Source: an uncultured Verrucomicrobiota bacterium (GTDB lineage Bacteria; Verrucomicrobiota; Verrucomicrobiia; Limisphaerales; UBA9464). Taken from it: 49,623 bases of DNA. Numbering within the stretch: the first letter of the stretch is position 1; every line of letters begins with the position of its first letter. The position numbers and the translations under genes are program-made. This document shows, in pieces, positions 41,849 to 49,623 of the stretch. The notes below the pieces were generated by a model. That model saw only the letters and a list, made by a program, of their open reading frames with translations. It did no database searches and was not told the DNA's origin. Location: positions 1 to 49,623 of the forward strand of contig CAJAHH010000007.1 in assembly GCA_903939515.1 (NCBI GenBank). Direction: 5' to 3'.

Positions 41849-43852
41849 ATGAAGAAATTCACGTCGCTTGTTCTCTCCGGTGCGGTTTTATCGTTCGTCC
41901 TGACCGCCCGGGCCGACGCAACCCGTTCCGGTCGCGACAATGCGCTGGGCCAACTCAAGCAGATGAAGGTCGCTGATGGACTCGAGGTGAAGCTTTTCGC
42001 TCTCGAACCAGCGGTGGTCAACCCGGCCAACCTCGACATCGATGCCGCGGGTCGCATCTGGGTCACCGAGGGGGCCAATTACCGGTTGTTCCAAAAATGG
42101 GGCAAGCTCCGCCCGGATGGCGACCGCATCCAAGTGCTGGAAGACACCAACGGGGACGGTGAGGCCGACAAGGCCACGACATTCTACCAGGGCAACGAGA
42201 TCAATACCGCGCTGGGGATTTGCGTGCTGGGAGACAAGGTCATCGTCAGTTGCTCACCCAACGTCCTCCTGTTCGAAGACAAGAACGGCGATCTCAAGGC
42301 CGATGGTCCGCCCAAGATCATCTTCACTGGCATCAAGGGCGTGGATCACGATCACGGCGTCCATGCATTCATCTTCGGCCCCGACGGAAAGCTCTACTTC
42401 AACATGGGCAATGACGGCAGGGAGTTGCACACGGCCGATGGCCGGTTGGTCGTCGATGCCGAGGGCAACGAAGTCATCACCCGAGGCAAACCCTATCGGC
42501 AAGGCCTCGCATTCCGACTGAACGAGGACTTCACGGGGGTCGAGGTCTTGGGACACAACTTCCGCAACAACTATGAATTGACGGTGGATTCCTTCGGCAC
42601 CGTTTGGCAGTCCGACAACGACGATGACGGCAACCAGGGCGTCCGCATCAACTACGTGATGGAGCATGGCAATTTCGGCTACAGCGACGAACTGACCGGC
42701 GCGGGCTGGGGTCAGAAGCGCACGGGATGGGAGGGCGAGGTTCCCAAGCGTCACTGGCATCTCAACGATCCTGGAGTCGTGCCCAACCTACTGCAAACCG
42801 GCGCAGGTTCGCCCACCGGCATCACGATCTACGAGGGCAAGTTGCTGCCGGAAGTCTTCCAGAACCAACTCATCCACTGCGACGCCGGGCCGCGCGTGGT
42901 GCGGGCCTATCCGGTCACGAAGTCGGGCGCGGGCTACGATGCGACGATCAAGGACATCCTCACGAGCGAGGATTCGTGGTTCCGTCCCAGCGACGTCGGC
43001 GTGGCACCGGACGGATCCATCTTCGTGGCCGACTGGAATGACTCGGGCGTCGGCGGTCACTACATGGCGGACCATAAACTAGAGACGATGACGGGTCGCA
43101 TCTATCGTGTGGCTCCTCCCGGCCACAAGGTCCGTGGGTCGACGCCGGACTTTAAGTCCGCCAAGGGCGCCGTCGCCGCGCTCCAATCGCCCAACCAAGC
43201 AACCCGCTATCTGGCCTGGCATGCGCTCCACGGCATGGGCAGCAAGGCTGAGGGCGAGTTGAAGAAGCTCTGGGCAAACAACGATCCCCGGATGCGCGCC
43301 CGTGCGTTGCAGTTGCTCGCTCGCATCGACACCAAGAAGGCCGTCGAGTGGAGCAGCAAGGGGTTGAAAGACTCCGAAAGCGACCTCCGTATCACCGCTC
43401 TCCGCATCGCTGGCGAACGCGGGTTGGACGTGATTCCCATCGTAAAAACCCTGGTCAATGATCCCAGCGTCCAAGTTCGCCGCGAAGCCGCACTAGCACT
43501 CCGCCACAGCAAAGCTGCGGAGGCGCCCGCCTTGTGGGCCAAACTTGCGCAGCAGTATGATGGAAAGGATCGGTGGTATCTCGAAGCCCTAGGCATCGCC
43601 GCCGACAAGCAATGGGACGCCTACCTGACGGCGTGGCAGCAACTCGCTCACGATGTGTCCAAATCACCGATCGGACGCGAGCTCGTCTGGCGTTCCCGCG
43701 CCAAGGCGACGCCGGATTTGCTCGTCCAACTCATCAGCGATTCGGGGACCAACGAGACAGAGCGGAATCGTTACTTGCGCTCCCTCGACTTCCAAAGCGG
43801 TCCTGAGAAAGACGCCGCACTGCTCCAACTGCTGACCATTCCTGCCAAGTGA
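41849..43852 (+). CDS. PVC-type beta-propeller dehydrogenase-like protein with HEAT repeats
   Basis: The 667-residue exported protein (signal KKFTSLVLSGAVLSFVLTARA) matches the membrane-bound dehydrogenase/NHL-propeller domain common in planctomycetes and verrucomicrobia. Landmarks are GLEVKLFALEPAVVNPANLD, GRIWVTEGANYRL, DTNGDGEADKATTFYQG, DHDHGVHAFIFGPDGKLYF, HNFRNNYELTVDSFGTVWQS and DVGVAPDGSIFVADWND. From about residue 440 the sequence becomes helical repeats of HEAT type (QATRYLAWHALHGM, ARALQLLARIDT, QVRREAALALRHS). In many relatives a cytochrome c domain follows in the same chain. Here it is on the next, overlapping gene. Likely periplasmic oxidation of sugars or alcohols; substrate unknown. 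Confidence 0.88.
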   Translation: MKKFTSLVLSGAVLSFVLTARADATRSGRDNALGQLKQMKVADGLEVKLFALEPAVVNPANLDIDAAGRIWVTEGANYRLFQKWGKLRPDGDRIQVLEDTNGDGEADKATTFYQGNEINTALGICVLGDKVIVSCSPNVLLFEDKNGDLKADGPPKIIFTGIKGVDHDHGVHAFIFGPDGKLYFNMGNDGRELHTADGRLVVDAEGNEVITRGKPYRQGLAFRLNEDFTGVEVLGHNFRNNYELTVDSFGTVWQSDNDDDGNQGVRINYVMEHGNFGYSDELTGAGWGQKRTGWEGEVPKRHWHLNDPGVVPNLLQTGAGSPTGITIYEGKLLPEVFQNQLIHCDAGPRVVRAYPVTKSGAGYDATIKDILTSEDSWFRPSDVGVAPDGSIFVADWNDSGVGGHYMADHKLETMTGRIYRVAPPGHKVRGSTPDFKSAKGAVAALQSPNQATRYLAWHALHGMGSKAEGELKKLWANNDPRMRARALQLLARIDTKKAVEWSSKGLKDSESDLRITALRIAGERGLDVIPIVKTLVNDPSVQVRREAALALRHSKAAEAPALWAKLAQQYDGKDRWYLEALGIAADKQWDAYLTAWQQLAHDVSKSPIGRELVWRSRAKATPDLLVQLISDSGTNETERNRYLRSLDFQSGPEKDAALLQLLTIPAK

Positions 43853-45018
43853 AAGGGGTGGGCGTGCGCCGGTCTTGGTGGATGCCAACAACGGCTAGTA
43901 TCAGAACGGCGGTCCTTCGATCCACCGTTCTGGCATTGACCGTTTCCTGGTTCACCCTCTCGCCTGGCATCTCAGCGGACGACTCGCGCACCCAAGTAAT
44001 GCTCGAGGCATTGAGCCGTCTTAAAGGTCGGGATCTGGAGGCAAACCCAGCGCTTAAGAATGCTGTGTTGAACGTGCTCAAGCAGGTGGACGGCAAGCCG
44101 GCTGCCGTGGAGATCATTCGCGACTTCCAACTCAAGGATCAGGCTCAAGCCCTCCTCGACTTCGCATTAAAGAATCCCACAGACCCCGCCGCGGCCGAGG
44201 CGTTGAAAACGATCCTCGCCTTTGATCGCAGCGACCTCATCAGGCCCTCACTCGCGGCCGACCTCCCGGCGGGAGTGTTGGTCGATTTGCTCGGGGTCAC
44301 CGCCGAGAACCGAATCTCTCCGCTTTTGATTCCAATCGTTGTGGACACGAAGCGCGATGTTGGTTTGCGTCGTCGGGCGGTCAAATCCCTCGCTCGCGTC
44401 CAAGAGGGCGTGGTTGGCCTGATCGCCTTGGCCAAGGACGACCGTTTGCCCCCCGACGTGAGAGGAATCGCCACGACCGAACTGAACGCCGTGCGTTGGC
44501 CCCAGCTGAAGGCCGAGGCGGCACGGATCCTTCCACCGCCTGTGGTCCAGGGCGACCGAGCACTCCCACCCATCGCCGAATTACTCCAATGGGCGGGAGA
44601 CGCCTCGAAAGGCGCGGTTATTTTCCGACGGCCCACGGTCAATTGCATCGGCTGCCACCAAGTCGGAACCGAGGGATCCGATTTTGGGCCGGCCCTCACC
44701 GAGATCGGAACCAAACTGGGCAAGGACGCCTTGTTTGATTCCATTCTCGATCCCAGCGCAGGCATCGGATTCGGCTACGAAACCTGGCAGTTCGAATTAA
44801 AGAACGGGGACGAAGCCTTCGGCCTCATTGGCAGCGAGACTGAAGATCAAGTCGTATTGAAGGTTCCGGGTGGGACACCTCAGAGACTCAAGAAATCGGA
44901 GATTCGTCAGCGTACCCAGCAGAAACTGTCCATCATGCCGGCCAACTTGCAGGCTGCATTGAGCGCCCAGGAATTCGTGGACCTGATAGCGTATTTGGCG
45001 TCCCTGAAGAAACCGTGA
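43849..45018 (+). CDS. HEAT-repeat cytochrome c partner of the propeller protein
   Basis: The 389-residue product starts at GTG 43849, overlapping the previous stop as GTGA. GTG 43864, which has AAAGGGG upstream, is a plausible alternative. A signal-like segment (STVLALTVSWFTLSPGISA) leads to helical HEAT-type repeats (about 45-230). The C-terminal cytochrome c domain (about 245-389) has the haem motif CIGCH at 266-270 (NCIGCHQVGTEGSDFGP) and TEIGTKLGKDALFDSILDPS. GYETWQFELKNGDEAFGLI and LSIMPANLQAAL follow, the latter with a probable distal Met ligand. This is the C-terminal half that is fused to the propeller in many relatives. Overlap implies coupled translation and a two-chain complex. 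Confidence 0.9.
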   Translation: MKGVGVRRSWWMPTTASIRTAVLRSTVLALTVSWFTLSPGISADDSRTQVMLEALSRLKGRDLEANPALKNAVLNVLKQVDGKPAAVEIIRDFQLKDQAQALLDFALKNPTDPAAAEALKTILAFDRSDLIRPSLAADLPAGVLVDLLGVTAENRISPLLIPIVVDTKRDVGLRRRAVKSLARVQEGVVGLIALAKDDRLPPDVRGIATTELNAVRWPQLKAEAARILPPPVVQGDRALPPIAELLQWAGDASKGAVIFRRPTVNCIGCHQVGTEGSDFGPALTEIGTKLGKDALFDSILDPSAGIGFGYETWQFELKNGDEAFGLIGSETEDQVVLKVPGGTPQRLKKSEIRQRTQQKLSIMPANLQAALSAQEFVDLIAYLASLKKP

Positions 45019-45077
45019 GTTAGCAACACCGAGGCCCGCGCAGTGCTGCCCCCGGGATCGCGCCGTGGGGCTTGATA

Positions 45078-45959
45078 CTATTTCTTCAGCCGTTGCTCGA
45101 AGTAGGTGATCAACGCCTTCTCCGCCTTCTCGGCGTCCGCACCCTTAAACCCGTGCCCTGCCCCCTCGACCGTGAGCAGTTCTACGGGCACGCCGCAGGC
45201 CGTGAGCCGGTCGCGCATCCAGACTCCCTGTTCGTAGGCCACGTATTTGTCCTCGGTGCCATGGATAATGAGCGAGGGTGCAGCGTTCGGAGTCACCCAG
45301 TTCAGCGGACTGGATTGAATGTGCTTGGCGCGCGCAGTCGTCACGTCACCACCCAACCACAGGGGCAGCACCACGTGCGCATCCACGCTCTTGCCGTAAG
45401 ACTGGGTGAAGTCGCTCGGGCCGTAGACATTGACCACGCAAGTGACAGCACTCGAGAAGCCGGGATTGTCCATTCCTTCAAACTCCTTCACGCCCGCCGT
45501 CACACCGAGGAACTGAGCGAGGTGCCCTCCTGCCGAGCTGCCGGTGACGCCGACGCGGTCGGGATTCAATCCATACTTCGTGGCATTCGCACGAATCCAA
45601 CGCACCGCAGCCTTGGTGTCGTGGATGGCGGCCGGAAATAGGTGCGTCGGTGCGAGTCGGTAGCTGATGGTGACGGCCGCAAAACCCCGTTGAGCAAGGG
45701 TAAGGCACAGCGAGTTGTAGCCCTCGCGGTTGCCCGCCCGAAAACCGCCGCCGTGGATGCACAGTACGACCGGGAGCGGTCCACTGGCGTTCTTCGGGCG
45801 AGCGAGGTTGAGCTGCATCCGAGCGCCGCCCGCGTCTGCATACGGGATGTCCCGTTCGAAGGTGATCGTGTCCGGGATCACAGGTTCAACAGCCCGTGCC
45901 GCAACGAGGGCCAGACAGTAAATAAGGACGGCGAGCACGGAAGGAAAACGAGGCATCAT
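45078..45959 (-). CDS. Secreted alpha/beta hydrolase (carboxylesterase-like)
   Basis: The 293-residue exported enzyme (signal VLAVLIYCLALVAARA) has an alpha/beta-hydrolase fold of the hormone-sensitive-lipase/BD-FAE type. The oxyanion-hole HGGGF is at 69-73. The nucleophile elbow is GSSAG (140-144, nucleophile Ser142). The likely acid is Asp237 (IHGTEDKYV) and the base His269 (GAGHGF). SYRLAPTHLFPAAIHDTKAA is a family landmark. Many PVC-group relatives act on acylated sugars or xylan substituents; the actual ester is unknown. It faces the propeller/cytochrome operon convergently across 59 bp. Confidence 0.92.
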   Translation of the reverse strand: MMPRFPSVLAVLIYCLALVAARAVEPVIPDTITFERDIPYADAGGARMQLNLARPKNASGPLPVVLCIHGGGFRAGNREGYNSLCLTLAQRGFAAVTISYRLAPTHLFPAAIHDTKAAVRWIRANATKYGLNPDRVGVTGSSAGGHLAQFLGVTAGVKEFEGMDNPGFSSAVTCVVNVYGPSDFTQSYGKSVDAHVVLPLWLGGDVTTARAKHIQSSPLNWVTPNAAPSLIIHGTEDKYVAYEQGVWMRDRLTACGVPVELLTVEGAGHGFKGADAEKAEKALITYFEQRLKK

Positions 45960-46014
45960 AAGGGTAAGGGTGTGGACCGTGTTGACAGGCTTCAGGAGTA
46001 AACCTTTTAGCCAG

Positions 46015-46067
46015 AACGATTCAGTTGGGAGGAAAATGATGGCGGGGCCGATTCTTTCGCTCGGTGA
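46015..46067 (+). repeat. Dispersed element, copy 3
   Basis: This stretch aligns to 12712-12764 (39 of 53 positions), and its left flank (46009-46033) aligns to 12503-12527 (23 of 25). It therefore links the two elements near 12.5 kb into one family. It lies in the gap (45960-46277) upstream of both the esterase gene and the second PSD1 operon; I see nothing else in that gap. Confidence 0.65.
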
Positions 46068-46277
46068 GACGAGGGCTTATGGCTCGTGAAAGTCATTTTT
46101 TCATCAAACCTCAGGCAGTCGTCGCTCGTACCGGGGGAACAACGACGAACAACGCACTTGGCACCTCCCTAGCAAAACCTCATCACTGCAAAACTCACCT
46201 CGACCCAGAAGCGGTTCTCCGTGGATCCTCTGAAGTCATCACCCAAAACTTAGGAATACCTTGAGCGTTCACCAGCG

Positions 46278-48668
46278 ATGTCCGCCTTCGGATGTAGTTC
46301 AATGACTTTCCACGGCCACACGGAGCAACGGGCATTTGGGGGATGTCGCAACACGGGGGTTGCGCTGAGCCGGTTCGCGATTTTGGCTGGCTGCTGGCTG
46401 GGTTTGATTTGCACGAAGTCTTGGGGAGCAGAGGTCACCGCAGCCCATCCCTCCGCCGAACACATCGAGTTCTTTGAGAACAAGATTCGACCGGTGCTAA
46501 CCCAGCACTGCTATTCCTGCCACTCGGCGGAAGCAACCAAACTCAAGGGCGGTCTGCGTCTCGACAGCCGGGCCGGTCTGCTCAAGGGCGGCGACACCGG
46601 GCCAGCCATCGTGCCGGGCCAACCCGATGCCAGTTTGCTCATCAAAGCGGTGCGCTATAAGGATGAGGATACCGCCATGCCGCCGAAAAAGCCTTTGCCG
46701 GAGGCGCTGGTTGCCGACCTTGAAGCTTGGGTGCGCATGGGCAGTCCGTGGCCGGAGACGGAGAAAACAGGATTACCGGCCCGGGTCGAGACCCAAGGAT
46801 TCGACTGGGCGAAATTTCGCTCAGAACACTGGGCGTTTCGAAACGTTGTGACGTCGGAACCGCCGACGGTAAAGAACACGTCCTGGGTGAGTCATCCGAT
46901 CGACCAATTTGTCCTCGCCCGGCTTCAGTCCGCCGGACTGACGCCCGCACCCCCCGCGGAGAAACGCGTTCTCATTCGCCGGGCTTACCTTGATCTCACC
47001 GGTCTGCCACCCACTCCCGAAGCGGTTACGACGTTTCTTGCCGACCCGTCGCCAGACTCCTTCGCCAAGGTCGTCGACGCGCTCCTTGCCTCGCCGCAAT
47101 ACGGCGAACACTGGGGACGGCACTGGCTGGATGTCGCGCGCTACAGCGACGGACTAGGAGGATTTCTCGACTCCGAAGAGTTGCCCGAAGCGTGGCGTTA
47201 CCGGGACTGGGTTGTTGGCGCCTTAAATCGCGACCTGCCCTATGACCAGTTCGTGCGGGCTCAAATCGCTGGCGATCTCCTTTCGAACGACCGAGATATC
47301 GCCATTGCGACCGGCTTTTTCGCGGTAGGTCCCACTTACATCTCGGACGGTGGCGATCCCGAGGCGACGGCACAGGCCCGGGCGGAGACGTTGGCCGATC
47401 GCGTGGACACCTTCTCGCGAACATTCCTCGGGCTCACCGTGGCTTGCGCCCGCTGTCATGATCACAAGTTCGATCCCATCACCGCGCGGGACTACTACGC
47501 GCTGGCAGGAATTTTTGACAACTCCAAGGTCGAACTGACTTCGATCGCTCCGCGTGAAGTGGTGAACGCCTTCGATGCCGCCCAGAAAGCCATCAAGGAT
47601 CATGAAAAACTCATTAAAGCCGCAGGAACCAACACCGCAGCGAAGTCCCAGGAAGCGCCGCTGAAGACAGAATTGGAACGCCTCAAAAAAGCCGTGCCGG
47701 CCGCTTATGCCAAGGCGCACCTGCTCGTGGACCGCGGAAATAAGGACATGCCTGTCGCCATTCGGGGCGACTTGCGCAAGCCGGGCGAACCAGCTCCCCG
47801 CCGTTTCTTGCAAATCGTCGCCGGTGAAAACCCTCCGCTCTTCAGAGACGGGAGCGGCCGCCGTCAACTAGCAGACGCGGTCACCGATCCTGCCAATGCG
47901 TTGACGGTGCGCGTCATCGTCAACCGCGTCTGGCAACACCACTTCGGACAAGCGCTGGTCCGCACGCCGAGCAATTTTGGCATGCTCGGCGAAAAGCCTA
48001 CCCATCCCGAACTGCTCGACTGGCTTGCCTCGAGGTTCATGGAAAACGGATGGTCCTTAAAGAAGCTCCATCGCCTGATCCTGCTTTCGTCCACTTGGCA
48101 AATGAGCAGCCAGTATCGCTCAGAGGCGTTTGCGAAGGACGGCGAGAACCGCCTGCTTTGGCGGATGAACCCACGCAAACTCGAGGTGGAATCTTGGCGC
48201 GACAGCATGCTCGCGGTCACCGGCGAACTCGATCGCGCCCTCGGCGGGCCGCCTTCGGACCGGATTCTCGAATCCAACCGCCGCACGCTCTACGGCAAGG
48301 TCAGCCGCAACGGCGACCGGTTTCTCTCCGATGAATTTCTGCGTCTCTTCGACTTTCCCGCTCCCCGCTCAACGAGCGAGCAACGCACGGCTAGCACGGT
48401 GCCTCGACAGCATCTCTTCATGATGAACAGCGCCTTCATGGCTGCCCGCGCCCAAGCGCTGTCCGCCCGGCTCCAACGTGAATCCAGCGACGATCAAACC
48501 CGCGTCGCCCGCGCGTACCAGTTGCTTTACGCGCGCCCCCCGGCAACCGATGAAACCGCCCTTGGCCTGGCTTTTCTCGCCGAGACCACCACTGGAACGA
48601 CGGGCTCCCGCTGGGATTCCTACGCCCAGGCATTGCTCTCAGCTCATGAGTTCATTCAAAACCAATAA
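46278..48668 (+). CDS. PSD1-type protein with N-terminal cytochrome domain (PSCyt1/DUF1549/DUF1553)
   Basis: The 796-residue exported protein has a signal segment near residues 29-50 (ALSRFAILAGCWLGLICTKS), following a longer than usual front; ATG 46302 is an alternative start. The PSCyt1 domain carries CYSCH (Cys78, Cys81, His82; VLTQHCYSCHSAE) and LKGGLRLDSRAGLLKGG. DUF1549 follows (LIRRAYLDLTGLPPTP, YGEHWGRHWLDVARYSD) with a second haem-type motif at Cys390/Cys393/His394 (CARCHDHKFDPI). DUF1553 ends the chain (IVNRVWQHHFGQALVRTPSN, HPELLDWLASRFMENGWS, NRLLWRMNPRKLEVESWRDS). It is full length. A DUF1501 gene follows after 5 bp. Presumed redox role in polysaccharide degradation; unproven. 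Confidence 0.94.
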   Translation: MSAFGCSSMTFHGHTEQRAFGGCRNTGVALSRFAILAGCWLGLICTKSWGAEVTAAHPSAEHIEFFENKIRPVLTQHCYSCHSAEATKLKGGLRLDSRAGLLKGGDTGPAIVPGQPDASLLIKAVRYKDEDTAMPPKKPLPEALVADLEAWVRMGSPWPETEKTGLPARVETQGFDWAKFRSEHWAFRNVVTSEPPTVKNTSWVSHPIDQFVLARLQSAGLTPAPPAEKRVLIRRAYLDLTGLPPTPEAVTTFLADPSPDSFAKVVDALLASPQYGEHWGRHWLDVARYSDGLGGFLDSEELPEAWRYRDWVVGALNRDLPYDQFVRAQIAGDLLSNDRDIAIATGFFAVGPTYISDGGDPEATAQARAETLADRVDTFSRTFLGLTVACARCHDHKFDPITARDYYALAGIFDNSKVELTSIAPREVVNAFDAAQKAIKDHEKLIKAAGTNTAAKSQEAPLKTELERLKKAVPAAYAKAHLLVDRGNKDMPVAIRGDLRKPGEPAPRRFLQIVAGENPPLFRDGSGRRQLADAVTDPANALTVRVIVNRVWQHHFGQALVRTPSNFGMLGEKPTHPELLDWLASRFMENGWSLKKLHRLILLSSTWQMSSQYRSEAFAKDGENRLLWRMNPRKLEVESWRDSMLAVTGELDRALGGPPSDRILESNRRTLYGKVSRNGDRFLSDEFLRLFDFPAPRSTSEQRTASTVPRQHLFMMNSAFMAARAQALSARLQRESSDDQTRVARAYQLLYARPPATDETALGLAFLAETTTGTTGSRWDSYAQALLSAHEFIQNQ

Positions 48669-48673
48669 GCTCT

Positions 48674-49492
48674 ATGCAATTTGAGCAACACGAAGCCGCC
48701 TTCCGCCGCGCCGTCCGGCTCCATTCGCGCCGCGATTTTCTTAGCCGTCTCGGAGCGGGGATAGGGACGATTGGTTTGGCGGGAATGCTCAACACAACGC
48801 GCGCGCTCGGCGGACCGGTGAGTGAGTCCCCGTTGCTACCCAAGCGCCCGCATTTCCGGCCTCGCGCCAAACATGTCATCCAACTCTTCATGCCCGGCGG
48901 GCCGTCGCAGGTGGACACTTTCGACTACAAACCGCAGCTAGCAAAACATGCGGGCAAGCGCCCGGATTCGGTCAACCGCAAGACGCTCCGCGACACCAAA
49001 AACGGGCTGATGCCCTCGCCATTTTCCTTCCGGCAATACGGCCAAACCGGCAAGTGGGTTAGCGATATTTTCCCGCACGTCGGCGGCTGCGTCGACGACA
49101 TCAGTTTCATCCACTCGATGCACACGGACATCCCAGAGCACGCCGGTGCAATGATGATGATGAACGTGGGCGCATTGCAGCCCAACCGTCCGAGCATGGG
49201 GGCGTGGCTCGTCTATGGACTGGGCACCGAAAATCAGAACCTTCCGGGATTTGTCGCCATGTCCCCACGTGCGCAACCGCGGGGCACCCTCGCCAACTGG
49301 GGTAACGCTTTTCTTCCCGGTGCCTACGCCGGCAGCTACGTGAACCTGGCCGAGATGAAACCCGACGCCGTGATGCGCGATCTGAAGAACACGCACCTCT
49401 CTGCGCCCGAACAGCAACAGCAGATCCATCTCCTCGAGCAACTCAATCGAAAGCACCTCGCACGCCTAGAAAAAGATCAGGACCTAGTGTAG
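48674..49492 (+). pseudogene. DUF1501 gene truncated by an insertion element
   Basis: The open frame gives 272 residues, against 481 in the intact paralogue at 21840-23285. The N-terminus is normal: a twin-arginine signal (SRRDFLSRLGAGIGTIGLAG), RAKHVIQLFMPGGPSQVDTF, then EHAGAMMMMNVGALQ. Homology runs to EQLNRKHLARLEKDQDL at base about 49484, just where the paralogue continues into LEARIQAYELAARMQ. The next codons (GTG, then TAG) belong to the inserted element. About 200 C-terminal residues are missing, including the NTEFGR and GRDHN blocks conserved in the family, so the product is almost certainly inactive. It was the second gene of the PSD1-DUF1501 operon. Confidence 0.88.
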
Positions 49493-49623
49493 TGTCTCAA
49501 TTAAGTCTTTCTTAACAACCATTACTCGTGCCATCGTTCGGACATGGCCCGTCCAAAGTTTCCATTCGAACTTTCCACTGAGCAGCGGGCGGAACTTCAG
49601 CGCCTTATCCAAGCGCCGAATAC
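49487..49623 (+). mobile_element. Left end of an IS630-type insertion element (runs off window)
   Basis: DUF1501 coding stops at a TA dinucleotide (49485-49486), the target of IS630/Tc1 elements. It is followed by GTGTAGTGTCTCAATTAAG and TCTTTCTTAA, a plausible terminal region, and then a transposase start at 49544. The right end and the rest of the DUF1501 gene are outside the window, so the target duplication cannot be confirmed. Confidence 0.75.
49544..49623 (+). CDS. IS630-family transposase, N-terminal fragment
   Basis: From ATG 49544 the visible 26 codons read MARPKFPFELSTEQRAEL and continue QRLIQAPN. This matches the typical opening of IS630-family transposases (MARP..., then a helix beginning LTxEERxxLE) that precedes the DNA-binding helix-turn-helix. 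The gene is cut by the window edge, so the DDE catalytic residues cannot be seen. It sits 57 bp inside the presumed element end. Confidence 0.72.
   Translation, partial: MARPKFPFELSTEQRAELQRLIQAPN

Overview
The window looks like a GC-rich chromosomal contig from a Verrucomicrobiota bacterium, probably a Pedosphaera/Limisphaera-type lineage. This rests on family content rather than on a marker gene. There are two PSD1 (DUF1549/DUF1553) + DUF1501 cassettes, a PVC-type beta-propeller dehydrogenase with a separate cytochrome c partner, an ECF sigma factor with a long membrane/coiled-coil extension, LamG/PA14 secreted proteins, and REP-associated tyrosine transposase (RAYT) debris. LptE-, BamD- and Lgt-type genes indicate a diderm envelope.

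Layout. 1-7954: the 3' part of a giant secretin gene with 26 visible tandem N-domain-like repeats before the secretin pore domain, coupled to a small lipoprotein gene. 7976-8904: a small conserved-looking gene, a dense array of a short repeat (AGCCTGTCC) and tRNA-Asn(GTT). 8967-12464: dacB, a tadA/Nudix pair and a small membrane protein. 12465-17000: a long non-coding stretch with dispersed inverted-repeat elements, then a 1212-aa secreted LamG/Ig/PA14 protein with a clear terminator. 17206-25957: nitroreductase, YHYH protein, DadA-like oxidoreductase, SOUL protein, and a minus-strand PSD1-DUF1501 operon. 26191-29908: a tightly coupled envelope cluster (BamD-like, LptE-like, PQQ-type beta-propeller, lgt). 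29925-34358: leuA and a purple-acid-phosphatase-like phosphoesterase, both on the minus strand.

34559-38600 is the clearest accessory region. It holds three visibly AT-richer genes for small secreted or membrane-anchored proteins, two of which look like diverged paralogues of no family I recognise. They are followed by a strong RNA-type hairpin and a RAYT pseudogene carrying several inactivating lesions, bounded by inverted REP-like repeats. 38598-45959 holds a dihaem protein, the extended ECF sigma factor, a second RAYT scar abutting a 33-codon fragment of a lost gene, the split propeller/cytochrome pair and an esterase. 46278-49623 is a second PSD1-DUF1501 operon whose DUF1501 gene is cut at a TA dinucleotide by what looks like the left end of an IS630-type element running off the window.

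The most unusual items are the giant multi-N-domain secretin and the AT-rich three-gene cassette. The repeat and RAYT remains form a coherent record of mobile-element decay. All functional assignments are from motif reading only; no searches were run.
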